From Eumeta japonica (taxonomy: Eukaryota; Arthropoda; Insecta; Lepidoptera; Psychidae), in NCBI GenBank assembly GCA_005406025.1, contig BGZK01000182.1, positions 124,001-188,000 of the forward strand: DNA of 64,000 nucleotides, in the 5' to 3' direction. Below the pieces are notes generated by a model. The model saw only the letters and a list, made by a program, of their open reading frames with translations. It made no database searches and was not told the DNA's origin. The position numbers were made by a program, and so were the translations under genes. Positions 1 through 12,075 of this stretch are shown here, one piece after another (within the stretch, counting starts at the first letter, position 1; every line of letters starts with the position of its first letter).

Positions 1-490
1 TTGTTGTATTCTTTATCGCCGGGCTATCTGTCTGCCTGTCTGTCTCGTTGTCCGAGGTAACAGTTGAATCGGAGTAGCTGAACTGATCACCTAGCTTTCA
101 CTGAAAAGTAGAGGACCCTACGAAGTTATATTTCGGATACTTTTATCCCAGAAACATTTAGCGTTCCTGCCCGAAAATTTGAAAACTCTCAAAAATGGGA
201 TGATTTGTCGAAATTGAATCAAAGGTAGAGTGGGATCGACATCGAAAGCAGAACTGAAATCGAGATATAGATCTATACAAAATCGAGCACGCGGAGCGGG
301 ATCGAGACCATGATGAGCACTAAGTCATCAGTCAATACAAAAGATGTCACAACTCATTCAGTGACGATATGGGCGAAGCCGTGAACGAAAATAATCTACA
401 ATGAGATTCATCAAAGGTTTGGTTCCTTTTTTAGGTTCCTAGAAATAGCTGAGGACTCTTATAGTTTAACCGATTTCAATAAAATTTACT
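1..490. other. Non-coding, with degenerate hexamer-like tract
   Basis: No gene seen. Positions about 205-320 carry a purine-rich degenerate run of the kind GGGATCGA / ATCGAGACC. It resembles the hexamer-minisatellite family found at several other places in this window (1450, 8450, 10700, 13100, 23170, 23650, 42700 and 61450). The rest is unremarkable AT-rich sequence. Confidence 0.4.
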
Positions 491-1231
491 ATGAAATTAG
501 ACTTTAGAAAATGTGTCATGCAGAGTATTTTGGGACTACAATTCTGTGGCAATTCCAGTGAGTCGTACAACTCAATAGTTCATGTAATAAAAGAGGAATA
601 CGACAATATTTTTCAAATGAGAATTGGTAAAGTAAATAATTCATATTCTTTCAATAATTGGCCAACAGTAGAAATACAGAAAAGTAGGAAAGGATTGTAT
701 GACCTTTATGACGAAAAGACATATAATAAAAACGAGATTTACTGAGTATGTTAGAAACTATTCAAAAACTTTTAAACGTGTTTGCATCGCCGCTAAAATG
801 AATTATATTAATAGTAAAAGAAGTATAGCAAAAATTTTATGAAAATAACTTGGAGTGTCATAAAAAACGAAATTGGTAAAATGAAAGGTGTTGATCTTGA
901 CTTTCAACTGAAGGAAAATGATAAAATAAAAAAAAAGACATAGAGGTTGCCGAGCTTTTAAAATTTCCTAATCCACCAAATCTCTCAATTCATTTCCCGC
1001 TCTTGCTGAATCCTTATTGAAAGAAAATATTCCGCCTATTATCAATAATTCAGAATTTAAATATGTAGATTCAGAAGACATTATTAAGGCATTTAAGTCG
1101 TTGGATATGAAAAAAGACTACTGATCGCTATGGTCTGTCAGTTAAAATTGTAAACTCCATTATCGATTACATTTTACTACATGATATGATATCAAATGAT
1201 ATAGGCGTTAAAAAAATATAAATAAAATTAC
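491..1231 (+). mobile_element. Non-LTR retrotransposon ORF2 fragment (endonuclease-RT linker and RT start)
   Basis: This is a relic of a LINE ORF2 of the CR1/Jockey group. The first 84 codons (491-745) are open and include SFNNWPTVEIQKSRKGLYDL. That pattern is typical of the linker between the APE-type endonuclease and the reverse transcriptase. After a stop it continues in shifted frames with RVCIAAKMNYINSK, then TWSVIKNEIGKMKG (around 850) and ESLLKENIPPIINN (around 1010). It ends near YGLSVKIVNSIIDYIL, just before the RT fingers. Several frameshifts and stops show it is dead. The same protein family occurs at 15.0-18.7 kb, where the AFKSL/K and SIIDC segments can be aligned by eye. No catalytic domain remains. 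Confidence 0.8.
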
Positions 1232-1449
1232 CTAACGCGATAATCGGACAATGTACGAGAAGCTTAATCCTTACGAGCAAAGTTGCGTGTTTGTACTATT
1301 TTTAGAACAAATACGCGGCTTAGCCCGCATTTACTAAAGTATTTTTAGAACCAGCTCAACCAAGCCGAATCTAAAAATACTTTTACATATTGAAATTTAA
1401 CATCTTCGCAGCATAATGCAGTTGAGACATAGTTTGTTTTTACAATAAG

Positions 1450-1640
1450 ATTCGCCTAATTCGAAACTGTGACTTGTAGCAGAATCGGAGTAGAAAACAG
1501 TACCGGTATTAATCAAGAATGGGACCAGGGTCAGAATCGATAGCGTTCCGGCATTGGAATCAGGGACAGTACCGGGATGAAAATCAACACTGAGACCAAG
1601 ATCGAGGTTAATAAAAAGACCATCGATGTACATGATTAAG
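1450..1640 (+). repeat. Degenerate hexamer minisatellite (GGGACC/GGAATC-like)
   Basis: A run of loosely six-base-spaced motifs such as GGGACCAGGGTCAGAATCG, GGAATCAGGGACAGTACCGG and ACTGAGACCAAGATCGAGG. It has the same character as other loci listed in this window. The minus-strand 78-codon frame across it is a by-product of the periodicity, not a gene. Confidence 0.6.
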
Positions 1641-2570
1641 GGGAATTCGTTATATTTCTAAGTAGGTTAAAATACGGACGGGTAGGCTACCTAACGAGAA
1701 AGTTAGAAAACGGTCTACCAGGTCAACTAGTTTAATACATAAAAGTCATTATTTCGTTGTTCGCTATTTTATCCGCTAGCATTCTGTTTATTCGATTGCG
1801 ATAAAACTTTATCAAATCATTTGCAGTTGTATGAAGGTTATAGGTTTAGTTCAATCAACTCACAATAGGTGGCGCGCGTGTTGTACTGGCAAATGTATCT
1901 GAAAGGGCCTTTCCACACCTCTACAAAATATCATTTATACTTTTCCGTTGTATATCTTTCAGTTTATATAAATATATTCATTATCGACAAGAAAGTAAAT
2001 TTCATCTTTGTGTATATTCCTAATTAAACAAGATAACTCTTTTAAATTTTGATACATTTTCACAATTATTTCTTTTGCAGTCATAACGCGCTGTATATAA
2101 AGGTATAGTTAAGAAAATAATCTACTCTAATAATTTTGAAATTTATGAAAACACACTGAACAATTTTTTCATTATCACTTTTATAGGATCTTTGTAGTAA
2201 ACTCAATTTCAGAGTTAAAGAAAATGCACCGAAACACATACAGAAAGGAAATGATGTTTACTCAAGCTAAGGTGTACACATACTCCCATTTAAATTCAAA
2301 ACAAGTGTGTTTATGTACCACCGTTTGGTAAATACATATTATTTTATTTTTTTCTATCTTCGCCCCTTAAAATAGCATGAAGCATTCAACAAAAATAATA
2401 CCTTTTAAATTAAACTAATAAAACACTTTTTTTGTATTTTTAATATTGTAATTAGTAAGTATTGAAAGTATTGTAATTAATGATAAAAGATTTTCTAGTC
2501 TGCTATGAGATATACAGTATTCAATCTTTGTCGGTAGAGTCCAATTTTATGACATTAATCTTGTATAAGT
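1641..2570. other. AT-rich non-coding sequence
   Basis: No coding or structured feature recognised. Long A/T-rich stretches and scattered stops in all frames. Confidence 0.5.
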
Positions 2571-2574
2571 ATTT

Positions 2575-2990
2575 TATAGAGTTCCGTACCCAAAAGGGTG
2601 TCAACGGGACCCTATTACATAGCCTCCGATGTCCGTCTGTCTATCTGTTGATGTTTATTTTGTCGGTTTTTTGCTTAAATTTAATAATATCAATGGAAAG
2701 ACGCTTGAAATGTTTGCAGTGTGTATAACTACAGTCACTATAAAAATAAACAATAAAAATTAAATTAAATGAAAACTAAAAGAGGTCGCCACAAAAATAA
2801 ATGTGTTTTTCTTGTTTATTGTTTGATTTTAATAATAGCAGATTCTAGATAAACGCTTGAAGTGTTCACACATTGGGTGTCTTGTTTTTCATTAGCTATT
2901 TTTTAAAAGTATATAGTGTTCAATATTGTACGGAGATACGGAACCCTTCATGTGCGAGTCCGACTCACTTTTGGCCGATTTCTTTGAAAG
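2575..2990 (+). repeat. Dispersed repeat, 'GGTTCCGTACCC' family, near-complete copy
   Basis: Starts with GAGTTCCGTACCCAAAAGG and runs through GGGACCCTATTACATAGCC and CCGATGTCCGTCTGTC. It ends with GGAACCCTTCATGTGCGAG and a CGACTCACTTTTGGCCG tail. These head and tail phrases are, to my knowledge, a very common dispersed repeat in moth and butterfly genomes. Its class is unresolved to me. The 82-codon frame at 2480-2728 overlaps it and is not a gene. A truncated relative is at about 4395-4760. Confidence 0.65.
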
Positions 2991-3072
2991 TTAATAGTTG
3001 TGATTAATACCCACTACTATTATTTTTGTTATGTGATAGAGCTAAATATTGTACAACATAATATAATTCTGA

Positions 3073-3390
3073 TACTGCGGTCAACTTAGTTGCAGCAAAG
3101 CAATGAGCTGGCTCGATCGGTGGAATGTGGCACTCTCACAGAATACGGACGCGAATTAGAAGATTCCGCTGTTCCATTGCGTCCAGTGAGTGAGAGTTCA
3201 GGCGGCTCACTCCCCCAGTCCCTCCTCCTTCGGCCCGATCACCCCCCATTAGATATCCTATTCCCTCTCAAGAGGTTCATAACGCTGTGGTGATTCCTCG
3301 GAGATGGGGATTGTCCATGGGCGGCGATGGCCATCTACTCTCTGATGACTCGCCTACTCGTTTGCCCTTTGAATGTGCTGTAAAAATATC
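3073..3390 (-). repeat. Dispersed short repeat family A (CCATGGACA...GAGGAATCACC), copy 1
   Basis: Read on the minus strand it goes GGCAAACGAGTAGGCGAGTC, GATGGCCATCGCCGCCCATGG, GAGGAATCACCACAGCG, then GGCGGCTCAC-type sequence. It ends near the mirrored equivalent of GAATACGGACGCGAATTAG. I know this as a widespread lepidopteran short repeat. Three further copies are recognisable here: 34890-35020, 44030-44225 and 50490-50800, all on the plus strand. The 67- and 73-codon frames here are incidental. Confidence 0.7.
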
Positions 3391-4394
3391 ATTCATGTTT
3401 TGTACATGATTGATTATTGGGTATACAATAGGACGAATACAAAAAATAATCGAATATTTATGAAAAAAAAAAACTACATTTGGTTGATTATTTTTCAACT
3501 TAATTAGGCAATTTGATATTATATAAGTTAAAAATTAATGACCATAACGTACGGTAAACTTCAAAAATTTCGACATCTAATTCTTCAATCGTCCAAGTAC
3601 TCAATAATCAATAATATATTATTTTTACATTTCCTTGAAAATTATTGAGTATAGAGAAATTTGAAAAAAAAAAATGTTTTTCTTCAATGAAACGTGTATA
3701 TTAGGAGGGCGCAGTTTAATTTATAATAAAAGACATGAACACAAAAGGAGTTTCGTAAGGAAATTGCATTTCCTACCGAAACGAACTTAAAATTAAATGT
3801 TGCCCTACTTCGACTTCAAAAACCGGGAGCAATCGGTAGTAAGATCCCATTTCCTTAATCCGATATTAGATGCTCAGAAGAAATGAATATCAAAAGCCCT
3901 CGAGCCGGGATTAAGTCACATCCCGTAGCGCAATTCCGAAATCATACTCACCCTATTTTCTAATCGAATATAAATACGCCGTCGGCATCAGCAGATAAGG
4001 AAAATTGATATTTTAGATGATTAAGAATTTACTTATTTCAATAATAGTATATCGCCTCAAAATCATATAAATCAGTTAATTTTTATTTCCAAAAAAAAAA
4101 ACGTTTTAGAAAGTGAAACGCTTAGCAAAATAATTTATCTGTATTGTGAAATAAAATTTATTCGAAAAAGGTTTATGTTTCAAAGCCTCTTTTAATAATT
4201 AAAAAAACGGTACATAATTAGAGATAGCGCAAACACTGCATCTTAATAAGAATTATATTCTGGAATAACATGTTTTAGTTTAAAAAACAGATTTTTTTTC
4301 AAAGTCCGCGTCTCTAGCATATCTAGATCGACAAATAACGACAAATGTCACGAGCGCTGTACAATGTAGTTTGCGGGCAAACGAAGTTTATTAT
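3391..4394. other. Non-coding; possibly single-copy segment at 3700-3980
   Basis: No gene or repeat recognised. The piece at about 3700-3980 has more balanced composition. It contains CCTTAATCCGAT and GGGATTAAGTC, that is TAATCC/GGATTA core sites of the kind bound by K50 homeodomain proteins. This is only a motif observation with no evidence of function. Confidence 0.3.
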
Positions 4395-4760
4395 TGCTTT
4401 TAGGGTTCCGTACTTCGAAATAAACCCTACTATATGATCGCGTTGTTGAAAGTCCGTCTGGTTCAAGAACCTTCGAGAACCTTTTCCCGAAGAATAAGTG
4501 GAGGTATCAAGTTGAAATTAATATCGACTACTTAAATCAGCGGTCTATAGGAGTTGTGAAAAATCTAACTCCTAATTCATCAAAATAAAAAATACGGCCA
4601 TATAAAATTATTAAGCCATTTGAAAAATTGAACCTATAGGGTACGTAAATCATGAAATTTGGCAAAAAAAAACACAAGGTCTCTTTGCATCGTTAAAAAA
4701 AATATCTGAATAACGTTAAATTGTAGTTATATCACATAAAAAAATATTTTTTGCGACAAC
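4395..4760 (+). repeat. Truncated copy of the 'GGTTCCGTA' dispersed repeat
   Basis: Begins at TTTTAGGGTTCCGTACTTCG and keeps the CCCTACTATATGATCGCG and GAAAGTCCGTCTG head. It then has the GAACCTATAGGGTACGTAAA and TCATGAAATTTGGCA interior. It is more diverged than the 2575-2990 copy, and the tail is missing or decayed. Confidence 0.55.
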
Positions 4761-5585
4761 AACCTGGGATTTGTATGGATGTGTGTGTAGCGTGCACATA
4801 AGATGATGTATATCGCTGCATAAGACATTTATTAACTGCCCGCCACGATTATTTAAGAATTCACAAAAGTGGTTCTTTTAAAATGTTTATAGGGATTTGT
4901 TTTCAGAAAAGAAAAAACAATAAAAGTTCCAAAATTCTCGGGGCTAATATGTCAGCAATATCGATATCGAAAACAGGTAAAAATTATTTAAACTCTAGAG
5001 GGATGAAATATGTACATACATAATAATATGAAAGTTAGTACGGAACTCCCGGGATGCAAATCCTTTTCGCGATTGTCGGAAACTTTTTTTAGTAGTGACC
5101 TGCGGCTGTTCGGTATGGATTGATATGCAAATAGATTTGACTTGCAGCGGAATGTTTGCGACGTCTGTTTTCGAATACTCCTTTTTTATCGGCCACACTC
5201 TAAATTTATACGACAGTGCTCGCGACGCAGGCTATGGCAATCAATAATGAAATTCATGAAAACTGACAAAATTCTGATTAACAATACCCAATTCGTTGCA
5301 GATTCTGTCGACGATCAAACAAACGCCTTTATAAATAAATGTTATTTATCACCAAGGTCTAAGATAGGCGAACCTCTTTACAAACTGAATGGTAATCCAA
5401 TATTGACCCGAATTTTCTAACACAGCGTTTAATATTAGATTTGCGCTTTTGCATTGGAGGTATCGGAACGAACCTGCTCGTTTCTCAAAAACCTCGAATC
5501 AGTGATGCGTCACAATTTAGCGTCACAGGTTTCGACATAATCGTTCTAGGTTTCGCCAAATATTCTAAACTCAGTCATCCGCAAA
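4761..5585. other. Non-coding; short unrecognised open frames
   Basis: Contains a 92-codon plus-strand frame (5142-5420) and an 80-codon frame (5441-5683). Neither resembles a protein I know, and both lack a convincing start context. Nothing else seen. Confidence 0.35.
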
Positions 5586-5880
5586 GATCCCACACCATAC
5601 GACAGGTGCGACGTTGTGGATTATACTCTGCCGCGTCGGATCCGAGACGGCTATCGGCTCATATCTCTCGGCTCGAGGCTTAGACGTATAATTTCGCGGT
5701 TGCTCAGCCACCGAAATGGAATTTTCTTAAACAGACAGACGCGCTGTGTATTTTCCGAGCGCAGAAATAAAATTACGTCGTCGGCCGCGCAAACAACGGG
5801 CGCGAGATTTGGAAATTGCCCTCGCGGCGGATGCTCCCGCGAGTGTGCGGTCTCGAAGGAGTGATTTATCGATGATATTC
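5586..5880. promoter_or_regulatory. CpG-rich patch, possible regulatory element
   Basis: A sharply GC/CpG-rich block in an AT-rich background, with GCCGCGTCGGATCCGAGACG, CGTCGTCGGCCGCGC and CTCGCGGCGGATGCTCCCGC. It is open in several overlapping frames on both strands (5441-5683, 5616-5864, and 5727-6116 minus). That is what CpG-rich non-coding DNA does and is not evidence of a gene. A promoter, enhancer or old GC-rich transposon end are all possible. Confidence 0.3.
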
Positions 5881-7680
5881 ACAAAGGAAAATTCGCTATT
5901 TGTTTTGTTATTTATGTGACGTAAGAAAGACCTATAGAGAGGCGGAAGTAATGAATGCCTCCTTTTTTCCTCCCGCCTCGCCCGTTGACGCGCAAAAGCC
6001 TGAGCATATTCGCATCTTATATTTCTGCACTTTAATAAACTCTGACATTTCTGTTTTTTACTTATACAGTTAGATGGATGAGGAAGAATGTCCATGAATT
6101 TTGCTATATCAAGCATAATGAATCGATCATCTCATCGTTTTCGGAAATTATCAAATATATCAACTTCGAGCCCATTTTTAAGCAGTAAATATATGACCTT
6201 TTAGTATATTAATTAATTAAAAATAATTCACCAAGAGAGTATTGATTTTCCTACTGTAAATATTTACACTACACATATCTGTACTTATATATATTTTTAA
6301 TATCAAATATTTATATCAGATTCCGAAAATTTAAGGGATTCCTGGTACGATCGGCCCTATGAATAAAATTCAATAGATATTACGGAAAATCAATCTTACC
6401 AGCGCTGTCACATTAAATCTAAATAGTGCCTGGCCTTCTTACATGGAAAATATATGTGAATACATTCCACTATTTCTGACTCGCCTACTTGGATTAGATT
6501 TTTCTGAAAGTCACCTAGATTATTACGCATATAGTATCTTTTGGCGTCAGTAATGTTATATTTGTAGCTAGATTTATCCAAGTCTAGAACGTATCCAACA
6601 AAAATAACAAAGGAACAAAGCTTTTATTTCTAATTCGCACACGGCGCTGCAGTGAGAAAATAGAATTCTTTGAATTCAACCCTAATAGAAGCACTCGAGC
6701 CCCGATTGTAAATTGATCGAACTGCTCTATTGTACGACATAATACCTTACATATAGGTAGAGTTGCCTCCCAAAAAAAGAAAACGCTTTAAGGCTTCTCT
6801 CTGTGTGAGTACCGAGAGTCTAGTAACCGTACAAAGCGTGAAACATAATCTTTTTAACCGCATAAATAGCGGACCTATTTTCGTGTGGTATTCGGTTCGT
6901 ATTGGCGAAACCGCGGAAGTTGATTATTGAAGTCAACACCCAAAAACAAGTGCTCAATTTCATAAATTAGGCAGTTGGGAACAGCTACATCCAAAGTTTT
7001 TGATTAATTTTGAATTTCTTTTGGCATATTGTTTTGAATCGAGACTGTGATAGAATTTTCTCAAGCCATACAATTAAATATGTACAAGTAAAATCTGTTT
7101 TTTTTCTTATTTAAATTTAAATGGTAGTCAAATTGCAAAATTTTGATTCAAGGTTTTCGTTTAATTAAAACAAAAAAATATCAAATTTTCTGATAGGTTG
7201 ATCAATTTATTCGTACGGTACAGCTATAGAGTACTTAAGTACTCCTAAGTACCCTATAGTTAACTATACGCGCTATATCTTGGATTTGACGTAGGAATTA
7301 AAATAAATAAAACAGAATTCATAGTTCTGTATTCTAAGACTAGATTTCGATAACCTATTTTACTAACGACAATTGCTAGTTGATCATAGTAATCAGAAAA
7401 AAAATGTTAGAAAACTGGTTTTGCAGGTATCTCATATTACAGGAATAAATTTCATTAATACAGCTGTATATAATATTACTGCGGTAGTTTTAGTAAGCTC
7501 AGAAAATAAGCTATTCAGTATGAAAGCTTCAAATAGGTTAATAATTCTAGCAGAATGGGGGATGGTTACCTTTTTTTGCTATAGTATAATAGTATTTTCT
7601 GTTAATATTTCAAATTCACTGCTTATTGCAGAAGCTAAACCACCTTTTGCAATATATACATACATGTATTACAACGAGCA
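5881..7680. other. Non-coding AT-rich sequence
   Basis: No gene recognised. The 104-codon frame at 7373-7687 does not begin with ATG and encodes an AT-driven hydrophobic peptide (VITAVVLVSSENKLFSMKAS-like) that I do not recognise. Near 7230-7260 there is a short direct/mirrored cluster of TACTTAAGTACTCCTAAGTA. Otherwise nothing. Confidence 0.45.
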
Positions 7681-7689
7681 CAACTAGCT

Positions 7690-7935
7690 CCATATGGGCC
7701 AACTAATTTTTTCGTTTAATAGATAATTCATAGATCTTGTTTCTTTGACTTCATATCTAAAGAACTCCCACGTACGACATTGTCTAGTAAACAAACTCAC
7801 AATTTCGTAATTATGGAGAATAATAAGGAATTCATTACGTTCCAGGCGATGCTCCGTTAAACAAAGTATATCGATATTATAAGAGTTCAAAAACAACTCC
7901 AAATCTGATCCTTTGCCTCGGGCAAAAGCCTTGTT
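7690..7935 (-). mobile_element. Non-LTR retrotransposon APE-endonuclease fragment
   Basis: On the minus strand an 85-codon frame contains ELFLNSYNIDILCLTEHRL followed by HNYEIVSLFTRQ. This is the N-terminal part of the LINE apurinic-like endonuclease, where the Glu of the TEH motif is a metal ligand in the family. It is closely similar to the plus-strand copy at 16.2 kb (INYSDIDILCVTEHWLRSHQ). It degrades after about 50 residues. An overlapping minus frame (7877-8158) is not recognisable. Confidence 0.7.
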
Positions 7936-8374
7936 TATCAAGGTAGGCTATGTTTAACCTTACGGATTGTGTTATTAATACGGCGATTTCACTATTAAAA
8001 TTGATACCAAAATTACCAACCAGCAACCAAGCGTGGTCTATCAGATTAAATACAAACAAACATGCTGTTTGTTTATTACCTTTCATAGATTCGCAAACGT
8101 CATTAATTTCGTCGTCTATCCATTGTCGTCTATACCTACTGAGTCTGTCATTGTACAAATATGTAATATAATGTTATAATATATGACAGTGAAATATTAC
8201 TGAATACTCGTAACTGGTATTTCCTATAAAAATACTTGATTTCTTAAATGATGCTACAAAAAACTATTTACGATAAACCTCTTACGATAATCGAAAGCCA
8301 GAAGAAATTTCATTTGTACACATAATTTCGTCTATATAGACGACCATTATTTCTAATGTACATATTTATTTTAT

Positions 8375-8570
8375 ACTCGCTTTCGTCCCAAGCTCCAACC
8401 GCGTGGACATGAAATAAATTCCTTCAGCTTGTATATACATGATGTCCGACCATGCTTTCAACCATAATTCTCATTATAGTCCCGCTTTCGGTTTTGATGT
8501 CGATTTCGATTCCGCTTTTGTCCCAACAAATCCTTTTCTTGATCCGATTCAGACTTCACCCTTGATATAA
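8375..8570 (-). repeat. Hexamer-minisatellite repeat copy with its 3' terminus
   Basis: Read on the minus strand, a degenerate GGGAC/GAAATCG hexamer tract (8570 to 8460) is followed by GAAGGAATTTATTTCATGTC and then CACGCGGTTGGAGC, GGGACGAAAGCGAGT. The same order, minisatellite then GAAGG(G/A)ATT then a CGCG...GGGCG...AG(T/C) end, is seen at 13.0-13.2 kb. Confidence 0.5.
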
Positions 8571-10685
8571 TTACCCTTAAATGATTCTAAAGTAACATAT
8601 TATTTTTACATGGGAAACACATGCAAGACCTGTAATTTACATTATTATGAAACGGTTACGTTTCCACACTCGATCTTGACTCCAATCCTATTTCGGACAG
8701 TTATCAATATAAACCAACCCTCGGTCGTTGCTGTTACCGGTAACCAGACGCTGTAAGAAATTAAGATATACGTGTTCGAAAAAAAGATAAACTACACCTA
8801 AAACCGACCATATATGACATATTAAGTCTCTTAAGAATAAGCAGAATTAGCAACGAAATCGGCCGATATAACACCGTGAAGTAATTAATTTAATGTTCAC
8901 AGAAGCGAAATTGCGGGCATGATTAAACCATAAAAAAAAATAATTTCTAAATCTTAATTCGCGTCCTGCGGGTAGCGGCTGATTTTAAAATGAAACTAGC
9001 AGCATGTTTTCTTACAGAGCGATACGCATCAACTCGAGCTGCAAAGAAAACTTTTATTTGCTTTAGTGCGCCAACAACCTCGCAATTTTCTACGAGTGGT
9101 AAACTTTCCATTTTAAAAGTCTTCGTTTTAATGACTTCTTTCCATTGCACCTATATCAACTTTCGCCCGTCGCTCTGGCCGTGTGTTTATGGCTTAACTA
9201 ACATACTACAATTTTTATCTTTAGTTGTTGTTTTACTTTTAACTGCTTCAAACAGAACATTAGCACAAGCAATAATTAGCAATTTTAATAATCTTTGTTT
9301 CGGCCCACAGAGAAAAATTCAGGAGGGAGCTGATTAGGGTCATGGACACCTGGGTGGGTTTTCGTCTTAATATTCTAATCGAATTGGGGCTTATCCTGAG
9401 TGAGCCTCGAAGTCTGGATCCGCCCTTGCTGTCTGTGAGCTCAATACGTAGCATTAAAGTAAAGTAAAGCAAAGAACTGTAAACAATCAGTACCACTGCG
9501 TCCGTCGTCTATCGCTAGAATGTTGCCAGTTCTCATATTGGCTTTTAGTCGTCCCGCCGCTAAACTCCCACATTAGTTCCCACAGCCTTTTTAGTTCAAA
9601 CTTAATAACTTCGAGCTAAAACCCTCCACCCCGGCTTAGTGAGGGTTGGGATTACCCTTTTTAGTATTGGGTTAAATTCAACAAAAAAACGGCCGAAGTG
9701 GGAATCAAAATTAGGGTTTCGTGCCAACGAATGAAATGACGAAGTGATTAGTATAATTTAAATAAAGGATTTATTGATCGATTTATATCCGATAAATGAT
9801 ACGTACCATTAATTTCAGATTCCATATCGATGCGCTGATCATTCACATAAAAATTAAAATTATTATCCCACAAGCGTTTAGCGAATTTAAGAGAGAACAC
9901 ATGAACTATTACACATTTTTCACAGTAAATAGATACAAGTAATATTGTGTTATTGTATTAGTAAAAAACTAAACAGAGCCTTGAACTTTACAAATTAATT
10001 TCTATATACATTGCCAAATTAAAATATCACGCATCAAAGATAATTTGTACATAAGCACTCTTTTTTATTCAATTTCGTATGGAATCGGTTTTTAAGACTA
10101 GTGGAATAGACATAAAAAACGAAAGACAAACAAGTTTAGTTATAGATCCATATTCAAATAGAAAAATTTCAATTCAATTGTGAACATTAACGGCAAAGAA
10201 AAAAAATTTGTTAAACCCGGCATGTCGAAGAAGATTTAGAAGTTTTATCGGCTCCGCGATGTAAAATCCTCTCAAAGAGCGCCTGATACTCTCTTTCTGT
10301 ATGGAATGAACATTTCTTTTTCTTCTTTTTGACGGCTGTTCCTTTTTCATATGATGATTTTTTTGTGTTAATATTTTATATTATAATAATTGATAACATA
10401 CCAAAACGAAAAAGCAAGTTCTTTAAAATTATTTAAACTTGAAATAGGAAATCTATCCATTTAGAAAAGACATGCTTCTTTAATTTTGTTCGTAATCGAT
10501 AGGTATTACTGGACATTCAAAATTGAGTGGTTAAAAAGACACTGCTGATGCTTCAGTACATTGTTCGGCCACAAATTAACAGTCATTAAATCTTGCTTCC
10601 TGTATTTTCAACTAGCTTTCCGCCAGCGGCGACCTCGTCGACAAAGGTCGTTCAGCAAGGTCTTTCGATCTAGCTGATAATCCCA
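8571..10685. other. Non-coding sequence without recognised features
   Basis: Contains a 115-codon plus frame (8990-9337) and an opposing 67-codon minus frame (8947-9150). Neither is recognised and they cannot both be genes. About 9340-9480 has unusual GC-balanced sequence with GAGTGAGCCTCGAAG. No repeat family was identified with confidence. Confidence 0.4.
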
Positions 10686-10689
10686 ATCT

Positions 10690-10830
10690 AGTGCCCGCTC
10701 TCAATTCTGGTTGGGTACTGTTCTTGAATTTGTTCCAGTCACGGTCTTCATTCTAGTCCCCATCTGAAACTCGGTTCTGGCCTCGGTCCAGGTTCTTGGT
10801 TTTGCTCCCCATCCCACTTACAATTCCGAT
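10690..10830 (-). repeat. Degenerate hexamer minisatellite copy
   Basis: Pyrimidine-rich on the plus strand: CCCGCTCTCAATTCTGG, CCAGTCACGGTCTTCATTC, CCCCATCTGAAACTCGG, CTGGCCTCGGTCCAGG. It is the complement of the GGGACC/GGAATC-type motifs, so I place it in the same family on the minus strand. Confidence 0.5.
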
Positions 10831-11121
10831 ACTGCTCACGTAGCTAAGACAAACGTTCGTACCAAAATGAAGTATAAGTTATATTATTCTAGGATAGTGT
10901 AGCTTTTTAAGCGTAGATTTTTTTCTATTTTTTCTTCTATGCCCTTGATAATTTTTCCTGACATTCAATTTAAATTAAATTAAATTTATATTAAGCTTCA
11001 AGCCAAACGCTATCTACCCATGAAAATCGCATTGAAATATGTTTAGTAATTTCAGAATGTGCGCAGACAGACACCAAGAGAAATTAAAAATCCTTTTTGT
11101 CGTAGTACAGTCCCCTCTACT

Positions 11122-11166
11122 CTTTTTTGAAGTCGGTTAATGTTGATTAACCGGCTTCAAAAAAAG
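11122..11166. repeat. Inverted repeat (hairpin) with 19-20-bp arms
   Basis: TTTTTTGAAGTCGGTTAAT is followed by a GTTG loop and ATTAACCGGCTTCAAAAAA, giving one mismatch in about 19 pairs. The right arm leads into a GGCTTCAAAAAAAGGAAG phrase that is common in lepidopteran dispersed repeats. Further on, around 11350, TTTCATTCAAATCGGTTTAG is typical LINE/SINE-tail-like sequence. The two arms suggest two head-to-head insertions or a foldback element end. Confidence 0.65.
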
Positions 11167-11874
11167 GAAGTTATCAATTTGAATCGTATGTACTTAATAT
11201 TATCAGAATTGCAGTTTGTTTATTCCAGCTTCTAAACATGTATGCCAAAGTTTATAAGGGTATGTATGTTTGTCCGCGCAAATCTAAAAAAATATAAGTT
11301 GAATTGCAAAAATTCTTTTTTACTTCGACTATAATCCAACTTAGGGAATTATGCAAGTTTCATTCAAATCGGTTTAGTAGTGTTTGAGATAGGGAGTTAA
11401 GTGTTTATCAGTCACTAGAAGTATGTGTCGTCTTGTTAACAGCGTAATTCTAAAACATGTCATTATGCATTTTTTTGCATTGCATGCAGTTAGCTTCTAG
11501 ATAAACAATCTCGATGAAAATTTAGAAAAAGGCTTATAACTTTAAAAAGTAATCGTGTGATCGTTATATTATTGACAACATAAAAATAGTTCGTCACGTC
11601 ATATGTCATAGTAGATATGATGAAGGGGTCTAATGTTTAGGTACTTATGTACTCTTAGGTACTTATGCTTGTATTGCAAATTATGGTTTGCTAACACTAT
11701 GGTTGTCGGATTATTACGTAATCACAACATTATTTATAATAAAGATCTTACCATTGTAATTAATTTAGTAAAACTAAACTAGGTTCACCTATACTTACAC
11801 GCCGGTAACAAATCAATGGAAAAGATGATTAGGTACATTACCGATAAAGAAGGTATTCGTACATAATTGTTAAA

Positions 11875-12075
11875 TGAGGTATCAAGACTAACTTCTAATT
11901 TTACCTAAAACTACCCGTAAAAGAAAAAGATATAAACGAGTAAAAAAAAAAATCAAAATGACGTTTAACTAACCGAAAAAGTGGGTAGTACCTATAAATT
12001 AGTTAGGTATCAAGACTAATCTATAATTTCGCTTAAAACTAGACGTAAAAGACAAAAAAAAAATGGAGTAAACAT
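11875..12075 (+). repeat. Diverged tandem duplication, offset about 128 bp
   Basis: GGTATCAAGACTAAC...CTAAAACTACCCGTAAAAG at about 11879 recurs as GGTATCAAGACTAAT...TTAAAACTAGACGTAAAAG at about 12007. Both are followed by A-rich runs and a GAGTAAA-like end. Roughly 60 bases of each unit can be aligned by eye, with several substitutions. It is an old local duplication of unknown origin. Confidence 0.7.

Noticed and set aside
5441..6116. Overlapping 80-129-codon ORFs on both strands
   Set aside because: CpG-rich DNA has few stop codons; the frames overlap in opposite directions and have no recognisable domain.
8947..9337. Opposing 115- and 67-codon ORFs
   Set aside because: Neither is familiar; the minus-strand frame does not even begin with ATG.
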